Shown: piece by piece, positions 1 to 10,002 of the stretch | Layout of the letters: the number at the start of each line of letters is the position of its first letter | How positions within the stretch are numbered: position 1 is the first letter of the stretch | Assembly: GCA_013054445.1 (NCBI GenBank) | Contig: JAAMPI010001396.1 | Span: 1-14,977 of the forward strand | Length of the DNA: 14,977 nucleotides | Source of the DNA: Cudoniella acicularis | Lineage: Eukaryota > Ascomycota > Leotiomycetes > Helotiales > Helotiaceae | Direction: 5' to 3' | Translations under genes and position numbers: made by a program | The notes under the pieces: model-generated | Seen by the model: the letters and a program-made list of their open reading frames with translations, nothing else | Told to the model about the DNA's origin: nothing | Database searches by the model: none

Positions 1-2
1 CC

Positions 3-854
3 GTCCAAAAACCCACACCCTACACCTTCGATCTCGGCCTCTTACTAGCCAACGATCCTAACCCGCTCTTATTACCCTCTACACAAACACTTGAGGAAGC
101 GCTCGCTGCGACGGCTAGAGATGGCGCGCAGGCACTGCTAAATCAATTGCTGTCTACGTGTCCGATTCAGAGTACGCCTGCGGGAGTGTTGTTGAGTTTG
201 CCCGGTATTGAGACGAGTTTGCCGAGGGAGAAGGTATGTTTCTATTTTATTCAAGCTCCAATCAATTACCAAAGCTCCTTTGGGATAGCAATTCCCAATT
301 CTCGCCATTTTCCCCTACATTTACCAATTCAATTATCCACTCAACTAACCCACCCTTCCCACCAAAACAGCCATTACCACCCCCCAAAGCGCAGACAACC
401 TGGCAAAAATTCGCCGCAAAGAAAGGCATAAAACCCAAGACAGCCGAGCAGAAGAAGAAAATGGTGTACGACGAAGCAACCGGAGAATGGGTACCTAAAT
501 GGGGATACAAGGGGAAGAATAAGGAGGGTGAGGGTGATTGGGTGAGTTTTATTCTAGTTCTAACTCTCATTCTATTTCCCAATCCCATATATGTTTTTTG
601 GGAGAGTTGAGAGGCTGTATTGCCAAAATTCTTCATTTTTCAACCCCCCCAACCCAACCCACAACCCACATAATCACTAACGCACTCCAAAGATAGTAGA
701 AGTCGACGAAAAGAAAGAGCGCGAGCGAAGAGAAAAAGCCGGAGAAGAAGCAGAGCGACAGGGTGATGGAAGGAGGGAGAGAAAGGAGAAGGTTAGGCGG
801 AATGAGAGGATGCAGCGTGCTAATGAGAGGAAGGCTGGGAAGGGGAGGCGGTAG
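3..854 (+). CDS. RRS1: Ribosome biogenesis regulatory protein Rrs1, 5'-truncated by window edge, three exons
   Basis: Rrs1 works with Rpf2 to bring the 5S RNP (5S rRNA, uL18, uL5) into nucleolar pre-60S particles. Seen: an open frame from base 3 with YTFDLGLLLANDPNP and later SLPREKLPPPK; then a segment reading TTWQKFAAKKGI, VYDEATGEWVPKWGYKGKNK; and a Lys/Arg/Glu-rich tail ending at TAG 852-854. These are hallmark Rrs1 blocks. I infer exons 3-233, 371-541 and 693-854, all joined in phase 0. Intron 1 (234-370) starts GTATGT and has a CTAAC branch site at 345-349. Intron 2 (542-692) starts GTGAGT and has CACTAAC at 676-682. The 187 visible residues lack the N-terminal start, which lies left of the window; yeast Rrs1 is about 200 residues, so roughly 20-40 are missing. 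The frame is clean. The family call is secure. Confidence 0.95.
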
Positions 855-2414
855 CCTTTTGCTTTAGTTGTTGCTACTGCGGCTGCTATTATGAGGGGGG
901 TGGGGGGAAATGGGGATGGAGAGGTGATGAAAGGATGGAAGGCGTTTCCGGAGGTTCTGTCCCTGCTTGCTTGTCTATCTGCTTGGCGTTCGGGAGTGTC
1001 GAGTGGCCAACTCGCCTGTTGTATTTCGGGATGGAAAAGCGTCCTTGATACTCCGTACAACGAGCACTCTCGCTAGCTGTATTTCGTACGGTCAAATCTC
1101 ACATATTTGCTCTATCCTTCTTTACGTAAAAGATATTTCGCAACAACGAACACCAGTCAACGCAAAAAGTTCCACCAAGACCTCACTCGCTTCCAACACG
1201 AAGACAGAAAACAATCAAAGTGATGGACGGTAAACATGTCTCTTATTCACATCATATCATATCATATCATATATTCACTTCAATTCATCTCATCTTATCT
1301 TATTCACCTCCTACCCCCTTCCCCTTTCTATCTTCACACCACACCATTCCGTACACCAGCGTATATCTTACAAAAGGCCTCCCGACCCCTGACCCACACT
1401 CTACACCCACAACTCCGCTCCCAGTCAACGAGATAGATGAATGACAAGAAAAAGGTATGAACGTATAATCCTTCCCTTCCTTCCTTTCCCTCTATCTCTC
1501 CCTTTAGAAATTGCGGGTATCGTATATCAGACGAATGATTGATTGATATCAGACAATCCAACCCAACAGCTAACAGCCAACGAGAAAATCCCATTTTCCA
1601 ATCCACACATTCAACAACCCAGAAGCTAGAAGGGGAATTAATCAAACAATCTTTCTTCCTTTCTTTCTTTCAAAGCCAGCCGATCCGAACAGACAACCAC
1701 AAATTAAATAGAAAACCCGCCCCGGATAGTCTTCATCTCTTTCCCCCAGTGGATGCAAAACACGCACATAAAAATAAATATGCCTCCCAAATGCATGCAA
1801 ATGAGTAAAAAACGCAGACACACACTTTAAGATCTCACACATACGTACGCGCGCAGAATACACAGGAGATTGTTAAAGGAAAAAAAGCGTAATTCGACGA
1901 ATGCCTCCCATCCATATGATACCATAATAAGCATGCATCATTGCTTGTTGTGTGCAAAAATAAAACGCTGGGGTATTCAACAAGAATCAAAAACCGACCC
2001 GACACATTTCAATCAATCAATCCATCCATGCTTTCATCAATTTTTTCGGAACTAGAAAAAAAGGGAAAATTTCGAGCGACGAGGGCTGCGTCATGTAGTT
2101 AAAAGAACAAGTATGTGAAGTTGGAATCGAGATTTTTTGCTTCGAAAATGCCAGGACTCTAGGGTTCGTACGTTAGGAAAATCGTGAGTGAGTTTTGTTG
2201 CTATTACTGGCCGTTTCAGATTCGCAAATTTGGTATTGTCATCCTAGGCTTGTTAATCGTTTCGTAGATCGTTTGGTGCTTTGCTTCTTTCGGAGGTATC
2301 ACCGATCAGATGGTTTTAGGCATAAATAAAATTTCCGTCAGAAGCAAAAAAAGGAGCAGGCTGTGCTGCTTCAGAAGATATCCGAGGTTCGGCCAACGTT
2401 GGGTCAAAACCATC
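855..2414. other. Convergent intergenic region between RRS1 and the RhoGAP gene; no gene found
   Basis: About 1.56 kb lies between the stop codons of two converging genes. I see no conserved protein in any frame; the short open frames have biased, low-complexity compositions. It contains a pentanucleotide microsatellite (1251-1270), pyrimidine-rich tracts (about 1470-1507 and 1650-1672), and A-rich or CA-rich stretches. Both 3' UTRs must lie here. I saw no tRNA-like A/B box arrangement on a read-through by eye. Confidence 0.6.
1251..1270 (+). repeat. Pentanucleotide microsatellite, ATCAT x4
   Basis: Four perfect head-to-tail ATCAT units are directly visible, followed by a partial unit (AT). 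The tract lies in the intergenic region downstream of RRS1 and outside any gene. It is the kind of tract likely to vary in length between isolates. Confidence 0.9.
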
Positions 2415-4513
2415 TCAGAGGCCAATTGGACTCAATGGTTTAATCGGACTGAGAGGTCTCATATCAGCGCTTCTTCTTGGAGGAGTGCGCTCTTGCACAA
2501 CCGTCAAAGTGGTGCTAACCGTACTTATGCTGCCCTGGCTTTGGCTTTGGCTTAATGGGAGCTTTTTGCTTTCCTTGCTCACTGACTTCTGACCTTGAGT
2601 GTCGATGCTCACACTAGAGGGCTTACTGCTGTCCGAGCTTGAGACATTCCGTTCGTCATGGCTCTCTACAGCAGTGCTGCTCTGGCCTTCCGCACTCCCT
2701 GGGGGAATCATGTCAAAGAGCATGTATTCTTGCTCCGTATAAGCCGTCTCGGTCTTGCATCCTTTCCAGCAATCTCTCCAGTCGCAGACGAGAAATTTGA
2801 AACAGAATGCATCTATTTTCATACAAGGTTGAAAACAGATGCACAGGTTTCTAAAATCCATCTTGTTCTTTTCCGAATGGGCGAGCAGGAGGGAGAGGTG
2901 GCAGGTAATGGCGAAGAGGAGATAATAGTTGAATGGGGAGAGGTTCGATAGCTCATCGACCAGTTGTTGTGGAACCGTTTCTGACCCAACACATTCTCGT
3001 GCGATGCGATCTTGTGCAGTTTTTGGGAGGAGCTCGTCTGGTAATTCGCGCAGCCAGGCTTTTAGCATCGACCCAATAATATTGATGTCATAAAGGTCGT
3101 CCTGTTCGAAGAGATCGATATCCAATTCTGTAATGATATTAGCATAAATTCTGTCTCCGCAAAAAATATCTCTACCTTCGTCAAACCTCCTTTGCCATTT
3201 CTTAATTTGTGGCCCGCTTCCAGGAACCCGGTATAGACCTTCAACATCACTCCCTTTATAATTCAGGTAGTCAATTGCCCGCCAAGGGAATGCCGGCATC
3301 CAAAATTCCGTCTTGTCCCTCGAATCCTCCAACCTCTTCGATATCCGGGTTAGTCGTGTCTGCTCCACCAGTGGTCGATTGATGACCTTCAGTTCGTAGT
3401 GTTCATCGTCCACAATTGGTTCCTTTTCCGTCGTGCTGCCACTTCGCCCTCCTTTCCCAAAGAGACCCTTACTTATTGCCCCCGCGCCTTTCGTTGCCGA
3501 AGTCTTAAGGTTGTTAAGGAAATTGTGGCCCGTTCCATTGAAGGACGAGGAAAAGGTTTGGCTGCGGTTATCCCTGTCCTTGGGCTCCTTTATCATATAT
3601 GGTTGTAGTTTACTCTGTTCCCTTGGTTCCTTACCTCTTGAACCATCCCTCCGCTTGGTTTGTCGATCTTCTGAATGTTGTCGTATATTTGAATTCATCA
3701 TATCCCTAAACGAGCGATCGTTCTCCGATCGTAAAGGTGCTGTCCGGATGGAATTGCTATACGTATGAGCTCGCTCTGGTTCTTGTCTCATGTCGGTGGG
3801 TGAGGCCTCGCGAGGGCTCTTGTCATCGCGTATCGACTTGGTTCGGGAGAGAAGACTGAAGGGCTTCGGCTTGCCCTTCCTGATCACGTTCGGGTTCGAT
3901 GACGAAGGTGGTGAATCTGCGGTTGAGTCTACGGAGACGTCGGATCTTGAAGGGCCGCCAACTGGCTTTCTGGTGGTTGATCTATCGGTGGATTCTGCTC
4001 ACGCGAGTTAGGATTAAGTTTGCATCTGATAATGGGAGATGAGACAGATGGGGTCGTACCAGTTCTAGAAGGCTCCCGCGATGAAACTTTGCCGGGGCGG
4101 TCTGTGTCTCTAGACATGCTGTCCTCGTTGACTTGTTTGACAGTGTCTGCGTTCTGTAATCGGCTTGAACTCTTCGAGGCCTTATAGTTGGAGAAGAAGC
4201 CGCTCCGGGCTGGTCGCTGTTCTCTTTCCTGCTTCTCCTGAGCTGCTGAAGCGCCGATGTACTGCTGAAGAGAGGGAAGTGAGACGGTGGTCTGGGGCGA
4301 AGGGAGTGTTGTACGAGATGCTTGCGGATCGGCTACTTGCATAGGCGGGATGTCGGTTTGGCCTTTCTTGGAGGTGAATCTAAAGGGAGACTTGGGAGAT
4401 TTCGGCGACTTTGGGCTCAGAGGAGACCTTGGACTGTTGAGAAATGAGTGCTCCGCATCCAGCGCCCTTGGGTCGGCGAGCGTCAGCGGCTGCAGGTTTT
4501 GCTTTCTCGCCAT
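2415..4513 (-). CDS. Rho GTPase-activating protein (RhoGAP domain, fungal Sac7-like), two exons
   Basis: RhoGAPs speed GTP hydrolysis by Rho-type GTPases and so switch off polarity, actin and cell-wall signalling. I model exon 1 at 4513-4060 and exon 2 at 3994-2415, giving 677 residues. The 65-nt intron (4059-3995) starts GTACGA, has a CTAAC branch site and ends GCAG; it joins the frames exactly (phase 1). The start is the first ATG after an in-frame TAA at 4538-4540. Residues 1-60 are rich in Ser-Pro, with a run of SPxSPKSPKSP. The RhoGAP domain covers about residues 387-570: the arginine finger is Arg407 in GLYRVPGSG (codon 3228-3230), followed by Lys463 and Arg467 in LKAWLRELP, and Asn534 in FRNLCICFQP. 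The tail (570-677) is Ser-rich and low in complexity. No PH, LIM or BAR domain is evident. The domain call is firm. The exact orthologue and the donor site are inferred. Confidence 0.93.
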
Positions 4514-6500
4514 GCTGCGTTGCCTGCCCCTGGCAGTTTATCGCGAGCCCCTTGGCTTCGCAGAGTGCCGCAGGAATCAGTCGAGGGACGAGGATGTCTC
4601 GTGTGCACAGCCTTCAGGTACCTGAATTGTGTCACAATTTGGAAATTAGAGTTGCTGAGTCGGCGGCGATGGCGCGTGCGAGGTGGAGGCTCAATGCTGG
4701 TTCTGGTGCTGTTCGAAGTTCGAAGAGGGTCTGTCGCAACAAGCAGTGGGGATGGGGATGGGGATGCGCAACGCTGGAAGGGAAGCAGTGAGGCAGCGTT
4801 TCGATTTCTGCTAGACTGTTCAGATGATGGAACCTGGGTTCTGGGCTCTGGCAGCCCCCTTCGAGTCTTCGACGCCCTTGAGCTTGACCTTGAGGGTGGG
4901 TGACCCGGTCTCGCACTGGGTTCAGGCTCAGAATGCAGAATGCTGGCACTGTACTGGCGATATTCCGGCGCGCCGACCATTCCAGCAGGAAGCAGCGCTG
5001 AAACTCGCGTAGGGGAATGTGGTTATGCAGAAGCAGCAGCGCCGAGTCACGAAGGTTGGAACCAAGAGGCGCGCGGAATCGCAGATTCAGCAGCGGAGGC
5101 TTTGGGGAGGTGTTTCTCGTGCCTGTCGATGGCGACGCTGTGCCTGGCCCGGGTGTTGTCGATACAGTACTAGGGGGGATGTTTCCAGGAACCAGACGGC
5201 AGGCAAACGCTGCAGAGCGACGTCCAACTATCGTAAGGCTGGCAAGAGGTGGCGGTTGTTCAATGGCACTACATAGACCAGACTACAGAAGCCCGAGCTA
5301 CCGGCGGTGAAGAGAGAAGTGAAGAGAGAAAGATCATGTCTTTGTCTGCGACAGTGAGTCTTGGAGCCTTTACCGTGACTCGCTGGTAAGAAGCCAAACC
5401 TACCCAACCTTGATGACCGTCACATGAACCGCTGCGAATGTCTTGCATCAAGTTAAGTCACCAGCAGCATCATACGGCGCCCTATTATTCACAGAAACCA
5501 TGAATCTTATCAATAAATTCATTCCCTTCCAATATGCTAAAATCAATTGCCTCCCCATCTAGTACCGAAAAGCGAAGAAGCTTCCAATTCGAACCTATCT
5601 CTTTGAACTACCTATCTAACCTTCCTCAAAGAGCCCACACACATTTTAAAGCAGGTCATCAGGCCAAACGCCTACGCCACCAAAAAGCCATGCTTCGCTA
5701 TTGTTAGGCTGCATTGGGCCTGGTCTCCCCCCGTGGCCTCTAGCGCAATCGATCCAGGAACAACCTGCACCTGAAACGCATTTAACCAGGGGAAAATATA
5801 ATTGGCCCACTTGCCGAGCATCCGATCCTTCTCTCCCCTTTCCATGCCACCGGGTTCCAAAAAGCATACTTACGTGTATGTACATGAACAAAGCCTTGTT
5901 CTGACGTCGTTGTTGTCCAACAATCAAATATATTATCTGCTTATCGCAGGTCAGGTATTATTTTACGGTACTCATTTACTGCCCCCTTTATGCAAAACTG
6001 CAAGTAGGTAGGGCATAGAGTGAGTGGGGTGCTCCACGTAAACAACTTGTTCTACTGTATGCGCGGCGGTGTGGCGGTTTCAGGAGGAGAGTCACGTGAT
6101 GGGACTCGTGTGCTCGATTGGGCAACCGGGATATATATTTTGGGTGGTATAGAAGTTCTGGTTGGTGTTAACACGGTGTTGTTTGGCTGGCTGTTTATTT
6201 TTGGAATGCTTGGGGTAAGTAGGGGTTCAGATGATGTGCATTGATGGCTGAGCTGCGGATTTTGCTTCTTTTGATCGAGATTCGAGATTTTCGTTCTAGA
6301 ATCGAAAGAATGCCTTGGGATGGAGATCGACGCCAGCATACCAGATAGGTTACTTGGGTATGCGATAATGCGATCCAGGTCCCAGGTTATGGCATGCGGT
6401 ACTTTTAGGGGAAATGTATGCGATGTTTTTTCGAGAGTACATGCAGTGTTTGCCGAACCCCCAGATTGAAATATAGGTCAGGTATACCTTTAGAAGTGTT
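4514..6500. other. Upstream region of the RhoGAP gene; no supported gene
   Basis: Nearly 2 kb upstream of the RhoGAP start on the minus strand. It is GC-richer near the gene (4514-5300) and AT-richer beyond about 5500. An ATG-initiated open frame on the minus strand (4980-4483, 165 codons, Ser/Arg/Pro-rich) overlaps the RhoGAP start in another frame. It could be an upstream ORF if the transcript reaches that far, but no domain supports it. A (GGGGAT)3 run lies near 4748-4766 and a CACGTG hexamer at 6093-6098. A small plus-strand frame at about 6020-6244 has hydrophobic stretches but no ATG, so I do not call it. Confidence 0.5.
4625..4639. promoter_or_regulatory. Perfect 7+1+7 palindrome upstream of RhoGAP
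   Basis: The arms AATTGTG and CACAATT flank a single T, about 110 bases upstream of the RhoGAP start codon. Such symmetry is typical of dimeric DNA-binding protein sites, but no matching factor is known to me. Function is inferred from position and symmetry only. Confidence 0.3.
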
Positions 6501-6510
6501 GGCTGAGTCG

Positions 6511-6843
6511 GAAAGCCTTGCCGAGACTTTGCTCCTTCCTGATCTGATCATGTTAAGTTTCAAAGTTTCAATAACACCTCCTAATACTTTTGTTTCTCAC
6601 TGTGCCACAACAGTACATTTAGGCACCATTTCGCGCTTACGGAAACGACTCATTCAAACTGCCAAATATGAAAACAATTAGATGTGGAAGTGGAAAAAAG
6701 TATTGCCGCCACTCTCCTTCCTGGACAGGTCATTTAAGTTTTCAACCCCCCGGTACCAATGATTTTGACTGTGCTACTACAGTACATTTAGGCACGGTTT
6801 TGTACTTATGAGACAGCCATTGCCAAATGCGAAAACATTTGGA
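6511..6843. repeat. Degenerate two-copy direct repeat (about 150-170 bp units)
   Basis: Copy 1 covers about 6511-6680 and copy 2 about 6694-6843. Shared blocks occur in the same order: TTGCCG, CTCCTTCCTG, TTAAGTTT, CTGTGC, ACAGTACATTTAGGCAC, a CTTA-containing block, TGCCAAAT and GAAAACA. The best block starts at 6611 in copy 1 and 6780 in copy 2, an offset of 169; the upstream blocks are offset by about 185, so indels have accumulated. Neither copy has a convincing reading frame. This is probably an old tandem duplication of noncoding DNA, or a relic of a small mobile element. Confidence 0.7.
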
Positions 6844-7005
6844 TAAAGCAGAATTGTGCGAAAGATATATACTTGAAGCGTGTCAACTACATGACGGAGG
6901 AACAAAACTCCCTTCCCCGCACGACGACACTTTAAACAAATATGAGCTATCATTCTCCGCACTCCCAAGTTATATCTCACCAAGGTACATCCTCATATAC
7001 TCCTT

Positions 7006-8221
7006 TTACTCTTCAGCTTTCCCCGCACCTCCAAATAAACTCAAGTCAAGAGGTGGTCCCGTGCTGCCCTCAAAATCCACATACCCCTTCCCACTCACAA
7101 AAGTGTATTCCCAAGGTCCTTGCTCTTTCTGCTCTGCTAGCTTGAGATACTCTATCGCGTGGGCGTCTCCTCCGATGTCGCGGAAGATCGAGGCTCCGTC
7201 GGGTTTGCGCTCGTCAGCGAAGTAGAAGCTAGAGTAGTTTGTTAGTGTTGGTTTGAGGGGGTTTGATTGGGGAGGATAGTGTATGAGCTGTTAAGATTCT
7301 AGGATGGAGGTTGAAGTGAGGTGGTGACTGGAAAGGGAAATGTGAAAGTGGTGGGGATGAGAATGGAGAATGCAGGCCGAGTTGGAGGCTACTGACAGAA
7401 GCCAGAGGAGACTTCTTGCTCACTCGACAGTGGAAATTCCCACTCTGAGCAGCTGAGAGTTTAATAAAAACCAACGGCTGATATTTCCCTTGTTCGCATT
7501 TTTCACAGCAGTCGCTTGACTCTGCTTAATGGACAATTTGAAAAGACAAAAAATGTAACAGCACCAGTTCTCCCTTAATTTATCCAGCAGGATTGAATCT
7601 TAATAAAAAGAGTAAAGAAAGGCAAAAACTCACCGAAATCTCTCCGTGTCATATGCTAACACACCGCACTGTATCATATGCGCCGCCGCACTCTTCCCCA
7701 CCCCCAAATTCATCAAAATCGGCACCGGAACATGAATTCCACAATTCCCCGTAAAAACTAAAACGTCTTGGCCATGTCCACCGGTAACTCCCTAAAGCCC
7801 TTCACCGCCTCCTGCGCAGCAACATAGCCACTGATAAAATTCACATTCAAACCTGTAACCCATTCCTCAACTGGAGCAGAGAAGGGATCAGGTGTGAAAA
7901 TTGCCACNAAATGCTGTTCTACTCATTAGCGCTGATATCTAACAAGTAAAAGACGTGACGAAGAGGGTGAGTACGATTGTAAACCACCACGTTTGGAACG
8001 CCAAGTTTGGTTCTCACTTCGTCGAAAACGGGTTTGATGGAGGACGGATCCGAGAAATCGGTTTTGATGACCAAATCTGCGGTTTTGGAGAGCGCTTCGC
8101 TAGGGTTCCGTGCCACGAGAGCTACTTTGTATGATTCTTTTGAGAAGTAAGTTGCGAGTGAGGCGCCGATGTTTGGACCTGCGCCGAGGACGAGAATGAC
8201 CTTTGGAGGAGACATGGTCAT
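7006..8221 (-). CDS. Short-chain dehydrogenase/reductase-like NAD(P)-binding protein, three exons, one-base frameshift
   Basis: Probable NAD(P)-dependent oxidoreductase of the SDR fold; substrate unknown. Exon 1 (8221-7975) opens with a Rossmann strand, VILVLGAGPNIGASLA, and ends NVVVYN. Exon 2 (7918-7634) carries PDPFSAPVEEWVTGLNVNF, then FTGNCGIHVPVPILMNLGVGKSA. Exon 3 (7228-7006) reads FYFADERKPDG, AEQKEQGPWEYTFVSGKGY, and ends at TAA. The last two introns are 56 nt (7974-7919, branch GCTAAT) and 405 nt (7633-7229, GTGAGT, branch CACTAAC). Within exon 2 the frame slips once, near the T-run at 7763-7760. One missing base would give an uninterrupted 251-residue protein, normal for SDRs. An ambiguous N lies at 7908. 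The usual YxxxK motif is replaced by LGVGK, so catalysis may be atypical. A second ATG at 8215 is an alternative start. It may be a sequencing error or a young pseudogene. Confidence 0.75.
7229..7633 (-). other. Unusually long (405 nt) intron 2 of the SDR-like gene
   Basis: The donor GTGAGT at 7633 and the acceptor CTCTAG at 7229, with CACTAAC shortly before it, join the exon 2 and exon 3 frames exactly across a split Arg codon, giving ERF-R-FYFADER. It is several times longer than the other introns here. It holds a minus-strand open frame of 81 codons with no recognisable content, and no terminal inverted repeats that I can see. Confidence 0.7.
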
Positions 8222-8548
8222 GTGACCTTCTGTGGTTTGTTTTGGAAAAAAGAAGAGTAAAACGGATGAATTGACAAGGGTATTTTGAGATTTTGATATT
8301 CAAATAACATGTTTGCGAGTGTATATATATCCAGTTCGCCGGCCGTTGGACGGGGTTCAGTCGTGACGACTTCACGGTGAAGTTCATGGGTGCTGACGTG
8401 AGCCGGCTTGGCTGACTGAGCAGCTTCGAAGGCAATACCCGATTCGGTTGAGTTTATGGTAGGTGGAAGAGCGAATTGAAGATTGTGATTGGTGCCCAGG
8501 ATATGTTGAAATCGTTGTCCGCCGATCTTGTCATAGCGAGGGCAGCTC
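8222..8548. other. Upstream region of the SDR-like gene
   Basis: About 330 bases upstream of the SDR start on the minus strand, presumably promoter and leader. A minus-strand open frame (8568-8218) runs through it without a recognisable domain. It could hold the far 3' end of the decayed gene described next, but I cannot show this. Confidence 0.4.
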
Positions 8549-9591
8549 AATGCTTGAGATGATACCACAACGAGGAAAAGCTCTCGAGATGTACCGCCGA
8601 GACCCGGAGCAAAGCAGCCGGATTATTAAACAACTCCAAATGCTGTAGAAATTTTGAGGCGAGTTAGTTCTTGATGATTGCAGTAGCAACTTCTCGTATA
8701 TTGCCCATAGCTTTCCGATGTTCAAGGCAACTACGCACCTGACGCACACAATCTGGTTTCGTTCTCGAACGGAAGGAAAATGCTATTAGTATTCATCCAA
8801 GAAAAGCTATTAGATCATTGAATTCCACTTACTTCGACGGTAAGACATCAACAAAGTGACATCTCCCACGTCACCGCCGCAATATCGATCTTCAACACTC
8901 CTTCGGTTTCGCGCCCCAGTTCTTTGGCAATCCGCCAACAAGCTCAATGGTTGCTCCACAATACCTTTTCAAGTTCGTAATCCGTTTTCTTGTGAAAATT
9001 AACATATTCTGTGACGTCCATGGGTGTGATGTGTAGTGTGTCCAGTACCTTAATGGCCTCGTAGGTCTTGTGAAGCAGGCCCCCGCGAATTTCGCCTGAC
9101 AAGTAGATTCATCGTGGACGATCGATCACGACTTGGAGGAAATGCATTTTCTATCTTTAACAACAAAAACAAGTGGGGAGATGGAACTATACTACCATGA
9201 TCATTGCGGCTTCGCGGATAGTCTCAAGGTCACCCAAGCGCAGTCTCCAAAGATGGCCAGTTCGACGCCTGCATCTTTCAAAATTGAGACTCGAAAAGGC
9301 CTCCTGACCTACGCTGAGAAACATATCAAAATTCTGCTTTAGAATTTCTGTGAGAATCCAGTCACCGCTGTCAGAGTTGCAACTGGTGTAGCTGCATTGT
9401 TGGTACCTAAGAATTTCCCCGTGGCTGATGCGCTCATCAGGAATTGCAATAGAGTGTGGCTTGCCTGTTCCGATGATTTCAGGTTCGCAGACAGGAATTC
9501 CAATAGAAGGTTGGATGAACATTGCCTCTACGTTGGCGCTTGGATGCAGTGAAAAATTCCAGGTTGGCTCGATGTCAGAGGTGTCTCTAAC
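8549..9591 (-). pseudogene. Decayed unidentified protein-coding gene, several frames and stops
   Basis: Protein-like segments follow one another on the minus strand but in changing frames. In order: RDTSDIEPTWNFSLHPSAN and ISHGEILRYQQCSYTSC (9588-9300); ILKDAGVELAIFGDCA (about 9280-9235, another frame); LGDLETIREAAMIM (to 9196). After a possible 45-nt intron (9195-9151) comes MHFLQVVIDRPR, TGA (9111-9109), IYLSGEIRGGLLHKTYEAIK and YVNFHKKTDYELEKVLW, another TGA, then KELGRETEGVLKIDIAAVTW (to about 8865). A strong donor (GTAAGT, about 8838) and an acceptor (about 8750) lead into QVRSCLEHRKAMGNIREVA, TAA (8666-8664), and FLQHLELFNNPAALLRVSA up to TGA 8549-8547. I do not recognise the family. 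The order, shared strand and normal amino-acid mix argue for one ancestral gene that has lost its frame; exact exon borders are unsure. Confidence 0.5.
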
Positions 9592-10002
9592 CTAAATCAA
9601 TTGTGAGCTTGGGTGGCTCTATAAGATTATTTCCCCCTCACTGGCTCGCTTGGTTTTTAATACAAGGGCACCGCTATTTACACCCCTATTTAATTGGATA
9701 ATAAGCCGGTCACGTGTGATCGTGTCCTGTTATAGTCCTTGTCGCATATACTGCGCGTTTCGCCTTTATTTAGTACCCGCCAACATCACCATCAAACGAT
9801 TCAAATCATCCAACTTCCTTCAACAAATCCGCTTCTTCAGTTTGCTGCCTTGGCAAAAAAAATCCAATAAACGGTGCAGAAATCAGAACCCAGCAGCGAA
9901 ATTGCTTTTGGGCTTTTACTTCACAATCGTTGGCTCCCTGTTCAACCCACAGCCTCGTCCTCGAACTCTATTGTTGAGCTACGAGCAGCCCAGCCTCTCT
10001 CG
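9592..10002. promoter_or_regulatory. Divergent intergenic/promoter region of acidic-family copy A
   Basis: These 411 bases separate the decayed minus-strand gene from the plus-strand copy A start. There is a CACGTG E-box hexamer at 9711-9716, about 290 bases before the ATG, and a pyrimidine/CA-rich stretch at about 9780-9850 that would suit a transcription start region. An open frame running through 9650-10018 lacks an ATG and is not called. Confidence 0.4.

Noticed and set aside
1437..1545. Tiny ATG frame with an intron-like GTATGA...CTTTAG interval
   Set aside because: It gives only about 15 residues, there is no branch site, and the interval is a simple pyrimidine tract.
855..2414. Possible noncoding RNA or CRISPR-like repeats in the long convergent gap
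   Set aside because: Only a four-unit microsatellite and low-complexity tracts are present; no spaced repeats, and CRISPR is not expected in a fungal nuclear genome.
3062..3250. Possible intron inside the RhoGAP domain
   Set aside because: The frame is open through this part and reads as a continuous RhoGAP domain (LFEQDDLYDINIIGSMLKAW), so no intron is needed.
6020..6244. 74-codon plus-strand frame with hydrophobic, membrane-like stretches
   Set aside because: It starts at GTG, has no ATG, no homologue I recognise and no splice context; likely chance.
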